A DNA stretch of 58,402 nucleotides from Patescibacteria group bacterium (GCA_028716485.1 JAQUPS010000008.1:1-58402), one strand, 5' to 3'; positions 8,037 to 17,471 are shown, counted from the stretch's first letter. Program-made: numbers and translations. The notes: generated by a model from the sequence alone, not told the origin.

Positions 8037-10658
8037 TTATTTTTTAATATAATCCTCCAGCTTGATGCTCAATAATTTGGACACGCCGTTTTCTTGCATC
8101 GTTACGCCGTAGAGGACGCTGGCGCGATGCATCGGGGCGCGGTTATGGGTGATGACGATGAATTGGGTTTTGGACGAGAGATCTTCCAAAATTTTCGCCA
8201 GACGCTCGGAATTGGATTCGTCGAGCGCCGCATCGACTTCATCAAGGAAGACGAACGGCGAAGGGTTGGCGCTGATAATGGCGCAAATCAAGGCGATGGC
8301 AGTGAGAGCTTTTTCGCCGCCGGAAAGCATGTTGATCGAAGCGATTTTTTTCCCGGGCGGGCAGGCCTGGATTTCGATGCCGGCCAAACCAGTGGCGTTA
8401 TATTTGGAAAGCCGTTTGATTTTTTCCCGCAATTCGTTCTGCTCATCTTTTATTTCTTCAGCCGCGCCATCCGATTTTGCGATTTCTTCTTCGTCTTCCA
8501 ATTTGATAATTTTGGCAGAGCCGCCGCTGAAAAGAATCTTGAAGTATTCTTCGAATTTATGGCAGATTTCTTTGAATTCTTTGTCGAATCTTTCCTTGAT
8601 TTTCCCGTCCAGCTCTTTGATTACTCCTTCCAGCGTGCCGATGGCTGATTCCAAATCATCAACCTGCTCTTTGAGGAAATCAAATTTGGTTTTGGTTTCG
8701 TTATATTCTTTTTCCACTTCCGGATCAATGCCGCCGATCAGGTTCAGCTGGTTTTCCAGTTGGCGGATTTTTATTTCCGCCTCTAAAGTATTCACTTCTC
8801 CATCGGCGCGGTTTTCTTTGATATCTTTGAGGTTGTCGAAGCTTTTGCGGATCTCGGTTTCCAAATCTTCCAAGCGAGTTTCGTATTTGGCCGAATCGAT
8901 TTTCAAGACATTTAATTCATTGGCCAGCCGGTTGATTTCCTGCTGGAGATTCTGCCCGGCGCGCTGCAGCTGGAAAAGCTGGGCGCGTTTGGCTTCGCGT
9001 TCGCGGTTGAAAGCGCCGAGTTTTTCTCTGATTTCCCGAACTTGATTATCCGTTTCTGATAGTTCGACTTCCAGTTTGGCTTTTTTATCTTTGACGTCTT
9101 CATTGCTTTTTTTCTCGCCGCTGGATTTTATTTTTTCCGCGGTTGCCGCCAGTTCATTTTTTTGCCGGCGCAAATTTTCCGCTAATAGATTTATTTTTTC
9201 TTCCAGCATTTTCGCGGCCATTTCCGGTTCGGCGGCTCGGCCGAATAGTTCTTCTTTGGCGCGAGCTAATTTCAACAATTCTTCCTGAATTTCGCGCTGT
9301 TTGGCGTAAAAGGCTTCATTATCGCCGGCAGAGGAGCTTAAATTGATGACTTCGGCGATGAGCGTTTTCAGCTTCGCTAAAGTTGCTTTGATTTTCCCAA
9401 TTTCATTTTCTTCTTCCAATTTCTCCAATTCAATTTTAATTTCGCTCAAGAAAGAGTTGATTTTTTTCTCATCGCGGACAATCCCCTTTTTGTCCCCGGT
9501 TAAGCCGCGCAAGACTTTATTCAATTCCTCGATTTTTTCATTCAGCCCTTTCTTCTCGCCGCTGAAATTATTAACCAGATTTTTTTTGGCTTCCAATTCA
9601 TTCTGCCAGCTATTGAGCGCCGTTTCGCTGCCGGCAATTTCTTGTTTCAATTCGCTTTCTTTATTGATTAGCCAGGACAAATCAAAATTACCGGCGGCTT
9701 CCAATTCCAAGGATAATTGCGCGTCGGCGGCGGCGATTTTTTTCAAAACATCTTCCCGCTGTTTTTGGATTTCCGCGGCTTGATTGGATAATCGCTCGTA
9801 TTCCTCGCTCTCGCGGCTTTCTTCCATCTTGCCGAGCTCCGAATTGAGCTTGGCAAGTTCTTCGGTTTTGGCGCGCAAAATTTCTTCCAGCGATAAATAT
9901 TTATTATTGTATTCGGAAAACTTGTCATTCAAATTATGCCAGACGAATTTGAAATAAGACGCGCGGATGTTTTTCAGTTCAGTTTCAATTTCGCCTCTGG
10001 CGCGGAGCTTGTTGACCTGTCGGGTCAAGCTGCGCAAACGCGGTTCGATTTCCGCCAAGAGCATATTGGCTTGGCCGGAATTTTCGTAGCTGGCGATCAA
10101 TTTGGACAAAGATTGCTCGCGCTTAATCTGGAATTGGCGCACGCCGGTCGCTTCGTCGAAAAATTCTTTGCGTTCAGAGGCGGTGGTGGCCAAAAAAGAT
10201 TCCACCATCCCCTGGCCGATGACGCTGTAAGTTTTCTGCCCGACATTCGCTTTGGCCAAAAGAATCTGGATATCGACCAGGCGCACTTTGGCTTCGTTTA
10301 AGAGATAATCGCTTTCGCCTGAGCGGTAAATCCGGCGGGTGATGACCAATTGTGAAAAATCGATCGGCGCCTGGCCGTCTTCGTTATTCAAATGCAAAGA
10401 AACCTCGGCCATGCCCAATTGCCCTTTGGAAGATGAGCCGGAAAAAATGACGTCTTCGCCGGTTTTGGCGCGGATGGTTTTCATACTTTGCTCGCCCAAA
10501 ACCCAGCGCACCGCGTCGGCGATATTGGATTTGCCCGAGCCGTTCGGCCCGACAATGACGGTAATGCCTTTTTTCCCTTTGTTTCCGGCCGGAAAAATCA
10601 GCGTGTTTTTGCTGGCGAAAGATTTAAAACCCTGAATATCCAGTTTTTCTAAATACAT
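8037..10658 (-). CDS. smc: SMC chromosome-segregation ATPase, apparently lacking a hinge domain
   Basis: MYLEKLDIQGFKSFA, GPNGSGKSNIADAVRWVLGEQ, LSGGEKALTAIALICAI, VFLDEVDAALDESN; ~874 aa. Confidence 0.9.
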   Translation of the reverse strand: MYLEKLDIQGFKSFASKNTLIFPAGNKGKKGITVIVGPNGSGKSNIADAVRWVLGEQSMKTIRAKTGEDVIFSGSSSKGQLGMAEVSLHLNNEDGQAPIDFSQLVITRRIYRSGESDYLLNEAKVRLVDIQILLAKANVGQKTYSVIGQGMVESFLATTASERKEFFDEATGVRQFQIKREQSLSKLIASYENSGQANMLLAEIEPRLRSLTRQVNKLRARGEIETELKNIRASYFKFVWHNLNDKFSEYNNKYLSLEEILRAKTEELAKLNSELGKMEESRESEEYERLSNQAAEIQKQREDVLKKIAAADAQLSLELEAAGNFDLSWLINKESELKQEIAGSETALNSWQNELEAKKNLVNNFSGEKKGLNEKIEELNKVLRGLTGDKKGIVRDEKKINSFLSEIKIELEKLEEENEIGKIKATLAKLKTLIAEVINLSSSAGDNEAFYAKQREIQEELLKLARAKEELFGRAAEPEMAAKMLEEKINLLAENLRRQKNELAATAEKIKSSGEKKSNEDVKDKKAKLEVELSETDNQVREIREKLGAFNREREAKRAQLFQLQRAGQNLQQEINRLANELNVLKIDSAKYETRLEDLETEIRKSFDNLKDIKENRADGEVNTLEAEIKIRQLENQLNLIGGIDPEVEKEYNETKTKFDFLKEQVDDLESAIGTLEGVIKELDGKIKERFDKEFKEICHKFEEYFKILFSGGSAKIIKLEDEEEIAKSDGAAEEIKDEQNELREKIKRLSKYNATGLAGIEIQACPPGKKIASINMLSGGEKALTAIALICAIISANPSPFVFLDEVDAALDESNSERLAKILEDLSSKTQFIVITHNRAPMHRASVLYGVTMQENGVSKLLSIKLEDYIKK

Positions 10659-10818
10659 CGAAAATAAATTAAAAATTAAAAATGAAAAATTAAAAGTAAT
10701 TTTCCTAAGCTTATTATACATTATTTATTGTCTCATTGCTATATTGTTAAATTGCCGGCTGTTAACAAGATACGATTAAGTTGTTAAGATGACAATGTAA
10801 CAATTTAACAATTCAGCC

Positions 10819-11391
10819 ATGATCATTTCTATCTCCGGCGCCGAGGGCGCGGGAAAATCAACGATTGCCAAGATGCTGGCCGAGAAATTGGGCTGGCCGC
10901 GTTATTATATCGGCGGCATCCGGCGGGAAAAAGCGCGCGAGCGCGGGTTGACGCTGGCAGAATATAATAAATTGGGCGAAACTGATCCTTCAACCGATTT
11001 GGAGGTTGATGAATATCAAAAAAAGCTGGGCGAAACGCAAAACAATTTTATTATCGAAGGCCGGACTTCTTGGCATTTCATCCCCCAATCGTATAAAATT
11101 TTTCTGGATGTTTCTTTTGAAGAAGGCGCGAGAAGAATCTTTGGCGATTTGCGAAAAGACTCATCCCGCAATGAAGGAAAAAATTTAAAAACTTATGAGG
11201 ATGTGCTTGCCAGCTTGAAATCCCGCCGCGAGAGCGACAAATTGCGCTATGCCAAATATTTCGGCTTGAACGTTTTTGATTTAAAAAATTACGATTTTGT
11301 TTTGGATACGACAAATTTGAACGCCGAGCAAACTTTTGCCAAAGTTTTGGCAGCAGTTGAAAATCGTTTAAAAAGCGATAAAATTTCCTAA
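10819..11391 (+). CDS. cytidylate kinase-like P-loop kinase
   Basis: ISGAEGAGKSTIAKMLAEKLGW. Confidence 0.8.
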   Translation: MIISISGAEGAGKSTIAKMLAEKLGWPRYYIGGIRREKARERGLTLAEYNKLGETDPSTDLEVDEYQKKLGETQNNFIIEGRTSWHFIPQSYKIFLDVSFEEGARRIFGDLRKDSSRNEGKNLKTYEDVLASLKSRRESDKLRYAKYFGLNVFDLKNYDFVLDTTNLNAEQTFAKVLAAVENRLKSDKIS

Positions 11392-11601
11392 TTTCAGCCC
11401 TTACTCTTCTTGTCTTGCGCCACACTCCAATAATATTGACATTTGCCAATATTTGTTATAATATTGAAAAAGATTCAAACATTAGGAACTATTCCAAATA
11501 GAATTGCTAAATTCTATTTTTTATATCTAAAATATCAGAAATTATAAATCAAAGATTAATAATTTTTAATTTTTCATTTTTAATTTTTAATTGATTGTAA
11601 T

Positions 11602-11991
11602 ATGTCTGAAGAAAAAAATATTTCCACCGAGGAAAAGGCCGTAGTCAACGAGAAAGACACAAAAGGCAAAGCGGCTAAGCCGGAAGAGTTAAAGCCGGGG
11701 ATGACCATCCGCGTTTATCAGAAAATCAAAGAGCTGAACGCCAAGGGCGAAGAAAAGGAGCGTTTACAGTATTTTGACGGTATGATCATCGCCAAAAAAC
11801 ACGGCAATGAAAAAGGCGCGACCATTACGGTGCGCAAAATTTCCGAAGGCGTGGGCGTGGAAAAGATTTTCCCGCTTTATTCCCCGACCGTGGATAAAAT
11901 CGTCATCAAAAAACAGGCGAAAGTCCGGAAAGCCAAATTGTATTATCTGCGCGGAGAATACAAAAAACGTTTGAAAGAAAAAGCTTATTAA
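11602..11991 (+). CDS. rplS: 50S ribosomal protein L19
   Basis: LKPGMTIRVYQKIKE...RLQYFDGMIIAKKH...ITVRKISEGVGVEKIFPLYSPTVDKI. Confidence 0.95.
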   Translation: MSEEKNISTEEKAVVNEKDTKGKAAKPEELKPGMTIRVYQKIKELNAKGEEKERLQYFDGMIIAKKHGNEKGATITVRKISEGVGVEKIFPLYSPTVDKIVIKKQAKVRKAKLYYLRGEYKKRLKEKAY

Positions 11992-11996
11992 GATAA

Positions 11997-12026
11997 GATG
12001 ACTGTGTAAGGTACACGGTCATTTTT
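11997..12026 (+). terminator. terminator after rplS
   Basis: ATGACTGTGT/TACACGGTCAT hairpin then TTTTT. Confidence 0.65.
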
Positions 12027-12037
12027 GAATAGATTTT

Positions 12038-12688
12038 ATGAGTTATCCAAGGAGGGAGAAAGTCAAATGGAGCGCGGATTTGGCATATGTTGTCGGGCTA
12101 ATAACCAGCGATGGCTGCCTTTCCAAAAATGGCAGGCATATTAGCTTGACTTCCAAAGATGAGGATTTACTAAATACGGTTAAGAAAATTTTAGGACTTA
12201 AAGTTAAAACAGGTTATAAGGTTTGCGGCTTTAGCAACCACAAATGCCCCAATATACAATTCGGCGACGTTATTTTTTACAGATGGCTTGAATCAATCGG
12301 CTTAATGCCGAAAAAATCAAAGATCATTGGCAGCTTGAAAGTTCCTAAAAAATACTTTTTTGATTTTTTAAGAGGTTTATTCGATGGTGATGGCTGTTTT
12401 TATTCATATTGGGACAAGCGTTGGAAAAGTAGTTTTATGTATTATGTTTGTTTTTGTTCTGCCAGCAAAAAGTTTTTAGTATGGTTGCAAAAATCATTAT
12501 TCGAATATTTAAAAGTAAAGGGAGATTTAAAGACTGGTACAAATATTTGGGATTTAAGATTCGCCAAAAGAGAAGGTTTAAAAATAATTAAAAAAATGTA
12601 TCATTCGCCGGACGTTAAGTGTCTGGGCAGAAAAAAGAAAAAGATTATAGCAGCTTTTGAGGAGAGCGGAGTAAAGGTTAAAATTTAA
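12038..12688 (+). CDS. free-standing LAGLIDADG-type homing endonuclease
   Basis: LAYVVGLITSDGCLSKNGRHISLTSKD and FLRGLFDGDGCF motifs. Confidence 0.85.
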   Translation: MSYPRREKVKWSADLAYVVGLITSDGCLSKNGRHISLTSKDEDLLNTVKKILGLKVKTGYKVCGFSNHKCPNIQFGDVIFYRWLESIGLMPKKSKIIGSLKVPKKYFFDFLRGLFDGDGCFYSYWDKRWKSSFMYYVCFCSASKKFLVWLQKSLFEYLKVKGDLKTGTNIWDLRFAKREGLKIIKKMYHSPDVKCLGRKKKKIIAAFEESGVKVKI

Positions 12689-12695
12689 TAAAAAA

Positions 12696-12777
12696 GGGGA
12701 TGTGATGAAACTGGTAAACATGCGTGCTTGAGGTGCACGTGCCGCAAGGCTTGGAGGTTCGAGTCCTCTCATCCCCA
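12696..12777 (+). tRNA. tRNA-Leu(GAG)
   Basis: Acceptor GGGGATG/CATCCCC, anticodon loop TTGAGGT, GGTTCGAGTCC T-arm. Confidence 0.9.
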
Positions 12778-12838
12778 CCTTCGCCTCGCCGAAGCTCGGC
12801 TTCGGTGGGCAAAGCCCACCAAGACGAGCGAAGGCGGG
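12778..12838. repeat. palindromic repeat (family C) abutting the tRNA-Leu 3' end
   Basis: CCTTCGCCTCGCCGAAGCTCGGCTTCGGTGGGCAAAGCCCACC...; related copies after tRNA-Ser and tRNA-Leu(CAG). Confidence 0.75.
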
Positions 12839-12856
12839 AATGGCAATTTTAGATTT

Positions 12857-13369
12857 ATGATTTGGCTCTATATTATTGTTTTTATTTTTGCCCTTACTTT
12901 TCTCTATGCTTCCTGGCGCGCCGCTCCCTGGCTGCCGATGTATGGCAAAGACTTGTCGCGCGTGATTAATTTGGCGCGGTTGAAAGAAGGTGAAAGGTTT
13001 TACGATTTGGGCGCGGGCGATGGTCGGACTCTTTTAGCCGCCGCAGACGCCGGAGTTTTTGCGGAAGGCTTTGAGATTTCCTTGCTGCCCTATTTGCTGG
13101 CGAAGTTTAAGATAATCTTTTTCAAGAAAAAAAATAAACCAAAAATTTATTTCCGGGATTTTTGGAATATCAATCTGGGCGAGGCCGATGTTGTTTTTGT
13201 ATTTCTCTTGCCAAGGATAATGAATCAGCTGAAAGCTAAGATGGAAACAGAATTAAAACCCGGCGCCAGAATTATCTGTTATGTTTGGCCGATGCCGGGC
13301 TGGGAGCCGGCGGCAGTTGACGCTGTTTCCGGCCAGCCGAAGATGTACTCATATATAAAGGGTTCTTAG
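12857..13369 (+). CDS. membrane-anchored SAM-dependent methyltransferase
   Basis: N-terminal TM, FYDLGAGDGRTLLAAADAG; ATG at 12857 in the listed ORF. Confidence 0.75.
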   Translation: MIWLYIIVFIFALTFLYASWRAAPWLPMYGKDLSRVINLARLKEGERFYDLGAGDGRTLLAAADAGVFAEGFEISLLPYLLAKFKIIFFKKKNKPKIYFRDFWNINLGEADVVFVFLLPRIMNQLKAKMETELKPGARIICYVWPMPGWEPAAVDAVSGQPKMYSYIKGS

Positions 13370-13433
13370 CTCAGTTGGTCAGAGCGCCCGGTTTACATCC
13401 GGAAGGTCACAGGTTCGAGCCCTGTAGAACCCA
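13360..13433 (+). tRNA. tRNA-Val(UAC)
   Basis: GGGTTCT...AGAACCC acceptor, loop TTTACAT. Confidence 0.9.
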
Positions 13434-13488
13434 CCTCAAAAAAGAGGTTTCAACGGTAAATCTTTAATATTTTAAAATTATAAGATTT

Positions 13489-14379
13489 ATGAAAAAAAAT
13501 TTCGTTTGGTTTGACGGAAAATTTATTCCGCTTGAAGCCGCCCGCGTACCGCTTTTAAATCACAGTCTGCATTACGGCAGCGCGGCTTTTGAAGGAATCC
13601 GCTGCTATGATACGCCGGACGGCCCGGCAATTTTTCGGCTCAAAACTCACGTTGACCGGCTTTTCCATTCGGCTGAAGTGCTGGGTATGAAAATTCCTTA
13701 TTCGCGCGAAACAGTCATCGAAGCGACCAAGGGGCTGATTAAAAAAAACGGCTTGCCGGAGTGCTATATCCGCCCGATAATTTTTTACGGAGATAAAATG
13801 GGCCTCTCGCCGGTTGGCGCGCCGATAAATTTCGCCATTGCCGTCTGGCCTTGGGGAAAATATCTCGGCCATGACAAAGTCAGCGCGCATATTGCCAAAT
13901 TCATCCGGCTGCATCACCGCTCCGGAGTGATGTCCGCCAAGATTTCCGGCTATTATTTCAATTCGATCCTGGCTTCGCTTGACGCGACAAAAAATAAAGC
14001 CGATGAAGCGTTATTACTTGATGACCGAGGCTGTATTGCCGAAGGGCCGGGAGAAAATATCTTTTTCGTCCGCGGCAAAACTTTGTTCACCCCGAAAAAA
14101 GGCTCGATATTGCCCGGCATCACCCGCGATTCGATAATCAAGATCGCCAAAGATTTAGATTATAAAGTTGTCGAGAAAGACATCCGCCCGAGCGAACTGG
14201 CAAAATACGATGAAGCTTTTTTTACCGGGACGGCCGCGGAAGTGACGACTATCGGCAAAATCAACCGCGCGGTTTTTTCCAAAAAATCAAAAATTTCCGC
14301 AGAACTCTCCAAAACGTATCTTGACGCGGTGCATGGCAAGATAAAAAAATATCAGCCCTGGCTTGATTATATAAAATAA
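13489..14379 (+). CDS. ilvE: branched-chain amino acid aminotransferase
   Basis: VPLLNHSLHYGSAAFEGIRCYDT; DRGCIAEGPGENIFFV. Confidence 0.9.
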   Translation: MKKNFVWFDGKFIPLEAARVPLLNHSLHYGSAAFEGIRCYDTPDGPAIFRLKTHVDRLFHSAEVLGMKIPYSRETVIEATKGLIKKNGLPECYIRPIIFYGDKMGLSPVGAPINFAIAVWPWGKYLGHDKVSAHIAKFIRLHHRSGVMSAKISGYYFNSILASLDATKNKADEALLLDDRGCIAEGPGENIFFVRGKTLFTPKKGSILPGITRDSIIKIAKDLDYKVVEKDIRPSELAKYDEAFFTGTAAEVTTIGKINRAVFSKKSKISAELSKTYLDAVHGKIKKYQPWLDYIK

Positions 14380-14381
14380 AG

Positions 14382-14822
14382 ATGAAAATAATTACTCATT
14401 CAGAAAAAGAAACTTTCAGCTTTGCCAAAAAATTGGCCAAAAAAGCTAAGGGCGGCGAAGTCTACGCCCTGTCCGGCAACTTGGGCGCCGGCAAAACTGT
14501 TTTTGCCCGCGGTTTTGCCGGCGGCTTAGGCGTCAAGCGCAATGTCAACAGCCCGACTTTCGTCCTGATGAAAATTTATCCGGTCAAAAAAAATAAATCG
14601 ATCAAACATCTCTGCCATATCGACGCCTATCGCCTCAAATCCGCCCGCGATCTCGCCGCCATCGGCGTTGCCGATTACCTCGGCCAAAAAGATTCGGTCT
14701 GCCTGGTCGAATGGCCGGAACGGATAAAAAAAATATTGCCTAAATCAATTTTTTTGCTTAAATTAAGCCAAAAAGATGAAAAAATGAGAACAATTACAGT
14801 AGAAAAGCATAAAAATGCTTGA
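14382..14822 (+). CDS. tsaE: tRNA t6A biosynthesis ATPase TsaE
   Basis: LSGNLGAGKTVFARGFAGGLGV..SPTFVLMKIY..HIDAYRL..LVEWPER. Confidence 0.95.
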   Translation: MKIITHSEKETFSFAKKLAKKAKGGEVYALSGNLGAGKTVFARGFAGGLGVKRNVNSPTFVLMKIYPVKKNKSIKHLCHIDAYRLKSARDLAAIGVADYLGQKDSVCLVEWPERIKKILPKSIFLLKLSQKDEKMRTITVEKHKNA

Positions 14823-14898
14823 CAGATTAGTTTTTTTGTAATAAGATCAATTTTCGCTGTAAAAAATAATGATTGAACTTTAGAAAGGAATGCATCTT

Positions 14899-15123
14899 AT
14901 GAACGCAGATGATATTCTCAAAAACTGTATTGACGGCTGGGGTAATGAAAAAGATTTGTACGCCCTTGGCTTTGAAGAAATGGAAGTTCTATTAAGCGAT
15001 CCGCGAAGCAGCATTTTGGAAATTAATCGCGACAATAGAGATGGAACTTATTACACGAAAGTACGATTTGCAAATAAGATTTTTGCCACTTCCACCAGCC
15101 AGCAATTCAAAAACGGCCCCTAA
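14899..15123 (+). CDS. small hypothetical protein
   Basis: ORF with GAAAGG RBS and a terminator overlapping its stop. Confidence 0.6.
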   Translation: MNADDILKNCIDGWGNEKDLYALGFEEMEVLLSDPRSSILEINRDNRDGTYYTKVRFANKIFATSTSQQFKNGP

Positions 15124-15137
15124 GAGCCGTTTTTTTA
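15109..15137 (+). terminator. rho-independent terminator overlapping the stop codon
   Basis: ACGGC...GCCGT then T7. Confidence 0.75.
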
Positions 15138-15148
15138 TATTTTAGAGT

Positions 15149-15562
15149 CTAATCATAGGTTTTTAAAACTCCTTTTCCGTTTTCCTTGTCGAATGCGATA
15201 ATTTCGGCAATGGCTGATCTTAAATTTGTTCCGGTGGTAACATATGAAGCAAAGTCCGCGATTGCCTCGGCGACCGACTCGCTCATGTCAGTTCTTTGTT
15301 TTCCGAAAATCATCAGGCCGAGCTGGTTGTGCAGCTCTCTTCTCTTTGCATCCGAGCCTTTTGGATTACCCATTCGCTCGCACATTAGAGCAGTATCAAA
15401 ATATTCCTGGGAAATTTTTATTAATCTTTCTTCAGCCGGCGTCCCCTCTTGCGGAGGCTTGCCAGGAAAACCAAATCTTCGCCAATATTTGGCGATATCA
15501 GAAATTTTTTCTTTTTCTTGCTCGGTCTCATTGGTAAAAGTTTTTTCCAATATTTCAGGCAT
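15149..15562 (-). CDS. hypothetical protein
   Basis: 137-aa ORF just upstream of and overlapping the lspA end. Confidence 0.55.
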   Translation of the reverse strand: MPEILEKTFTNETEQEKEKISDIAKYWRRFGFPGKPPQEGTPAEERLIKISQEYFDTALMCERMGNPKGSDAKRRELHNQLGLMIFGKQRTDMSESVAEAIADFASYVTTGTNLRSAIAEIIAFDKENGKGVLKTYD

Positions 15563-16028
15563 AATTTTTTTTCGTTAAACCTTTTAAAATAATAATCAAC
15601 ACTCCGGCAACTATTATTATATCCGCCAAATTAAAAATAGTGAAATATTTCAGGTCAAAATAATCAATTACATATCCGTATTCTATGCGGTCGGTAAAGT
15701 TAAGGATGGCGCCGATTATTAGAATCGTTAAGGGAGCAAGATTCGTATTTCGCATCGCCAATTTTAACCAATAAATTATTAAAATTATAATAATTATTCC
15801 TATGATGGCGGTGAGGATCGGGCCGGAGAATGGGATGGAAAAAGCGATATAGAAATTTTTTACATAATGCAGGCTAAAGATATTGCCGACCAACGGAATC
15901 GGAGCGTCGAAGACCCCCTTCAAACTTAGAGCGGCTAACAAGCGGTCGGCGGCAACAAAAAAGACGGCCAGAATTATAAATAGAACCGTCTTGTTTGATA
16001 TGGCAATTTTTTTAATAGTTGTTTCCAT
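15555..16028 (-). CDS. lspA: signal peptidase II-like
   Basis: GAILNFTDRIEYGYVIDYFDL ... FNLADIIIVAG. Confidence 0.85.
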   Translation of the reverse strand: METTIKKIAISNKTVLFIILAVFFVAADRLLAALSLKGVFDAPIPLVGNIFSLHYVKNFYIAFSIPFSGPILTAIIGIIIIILIIYWLKLAMRNTNLAPLTILIIGAILNFTDRIEYGYVIDYFDLKYFTIFNLADIIIVAGVLIIILKGLTKKNYA

Positions 16029-16060
16029 TTTTCTTCCCGCTAACCGCCTCGTCGCTGTAA

Positions 16061-16108
16061 CACACCCCGGTTCCGAGGCGGAACCACCCCTCTTATATAG
16101 AGGGGAAT
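16061..16108. repeat. dispersed two-hairpin repeat (family A, copy 1)
   Basis: CACACCCCGGTTCCGAGGCGGAACCACCCCTCTTATATAGAGGGGAAT. Confidence 0.75.
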
Positions 16109-16115
16109 AAAATTA

Positions 16116-16520
16116 TTAGCTGTTCTGCAACTTGGTTTTGCAGTCGATGCAGGCTCCGGCGGTCGGCTGGGCCATCAAGCGGCGCGGGTCGATCGGCTTG
16201 CTGCAATATTTGCAAGTGCCGTAGGTTCCTTTCTTGATCCTGCCCAAGGCGGAATCGATGTCGCGCAAAGTTTTTTCCAGCAAATCTTCCTCGGCCAGAT
16301 TGGTCGTGTATTCGGCGATTTCCTGGGCATTTTCATCCGGTTTATCGCCGTATTCCGGGAAAGCCGGCTTGTATTCATCGTCGCCGGAATCGTTTTCCTT
16401 CTTGGCAATCTCGCCCAAGTCAGCCAGAATTTTCTTTTTCCGCTCTTCTAAATCCTTGGTTATTTTTTCCAGAGTTTCCTTGTCCAAACCCTGATTATTT
16501 TCCTTAGCCATAAGCATCAA
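16116..16520 (-). CDS. DksA/TraR-family zinc-finger protein
   Basis: YGTCKYCSKPIDPRRLMAQPTAGACIDCK. Confidence 0.9.
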   Translation of the reverse strand: MMLMAKENNQGLDKETLEKITKDLEERKKKILADLGEIAKKENDSGDDEYKPAFPEYGDKPDENAQEIAEYTTNLAEEDLLEKTLRDIDSALGRIKKGTYGTCKYCSKPIDPRRLMAQPTAGACIDCKTKLQNS

Positions 16521-16854
16521 ATATAAAAAAACTGAGCAAGCAGCAAAGTTTTCTTTACTTTAAAAAGTATTTTATAAACTTTACTATATATTAAAATTAG
16601 GTTTTTGGCAAGATGAGGACGAAATTGGAAATTTGAAATTGGAGATTGGGAGTTGCAATTTACTCATCGAAAATAATTTCTCGAACCTAATTTCTAATCC
16701 CCCTTCGGCAGGCTCAGAGCGGGCAAATTTCTAATCTCCGCGAATTTGACGCGAGAAGTAAGGGGTCTGATAATTATCGCTATTTAAGAAATGTTGACTA
16801 TATATTTTTGCCGTGTTATATTGGAATTACTAAAATTAATGTATCGCATCTAAT

Positions 16855-16995
16855 ATGTCAACTAAACGAACTTATCAGCCTAATGCGAAAAGGGCGAAGA
16901 AGAAGCACGGTTTCCGCAAAAGAATGAGAACTAAAAATGGCCGCAATGTCTTGAAAAGACGCCGCGACCGGGGCCGCAAGAGACTTTCCAAATAA
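16855..16995 (+). CDS. rpmH: 50S ribosomal protein L34
   Basis: [46 protein letters not shown] (46 aa, absent from ORF track). Confidence 0.97.
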   Translation: MSTKRTYQPNAKRAKKKHGFRKRMRTKNGRNVLKRRRDRGRKRLSK

Positions 16996-17046
16996 GACTT
17001 CTTTATAATGATGCTACGGCTTCTTGGTCGTAGCATCATCGTTTAA

Positions 17047-17385
17047 ATGCTAAAAAAGTCTAATCGTTTGCTTAAAAAGAAAGACTTTGACGTTGTTTGG
17101 CAAAAAGGACGGTCGAGTTTTGATAAGATTTTAGGCATTAAGGCGCGCTTAAATGAGCTTAAGGAAAATAGATTTGGCATAATGATCGGCCTGAAAGTCA
17201 GTAAAAAAGCGGTTGAGCGCAATCAAATCAAGCGAAGAATCCGGGAAATTTTGAGAGCTGAAGTGGCTGATTTAAAGAAAGGTTTCGATGCGGTGATCAC
17301 CGTGTTGCCCGCCGCCCGCGGCCGGAAGTTTACCGAACTGCGAGAATCGCTGGTTTATAATTTGAAAAGATTGAGAATGTTGTAG
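17047..17385 (+). CDS. rnpA: ribonuclease P protein component
   Basis: LKKSNRLLKKKDFDVVWQKGRS...SKKAVERNQIKRRIREILR. Confidence 0.95.
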   Translation: MLKKSNRLLKKKDFDVVWQKGRSSFDKILGIKARLNELKENRFGIMIGLKVSKKAVERNQIKRRIREILRAEVADLKKGFDAVITVLPAARGRKFTELRESLVYNLKRLRML

Positions 17386-17471
17386 CGCGCAAGGCGTAGG
17401 GCATAAGGCTTAGGGTGCTGGGCCAGAGCATGAGCCTTATGCCCTACGCCCAGAGCCTCCAATGGTAAATT

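Noticed and set aside
12728-12856. N-terminal extension of the methyltransferase ORF across tRNA-Leu
   Set aside because: This stretch overlaps the tRNA and its downstream repeat; ATG at 12857 is the sensible start.
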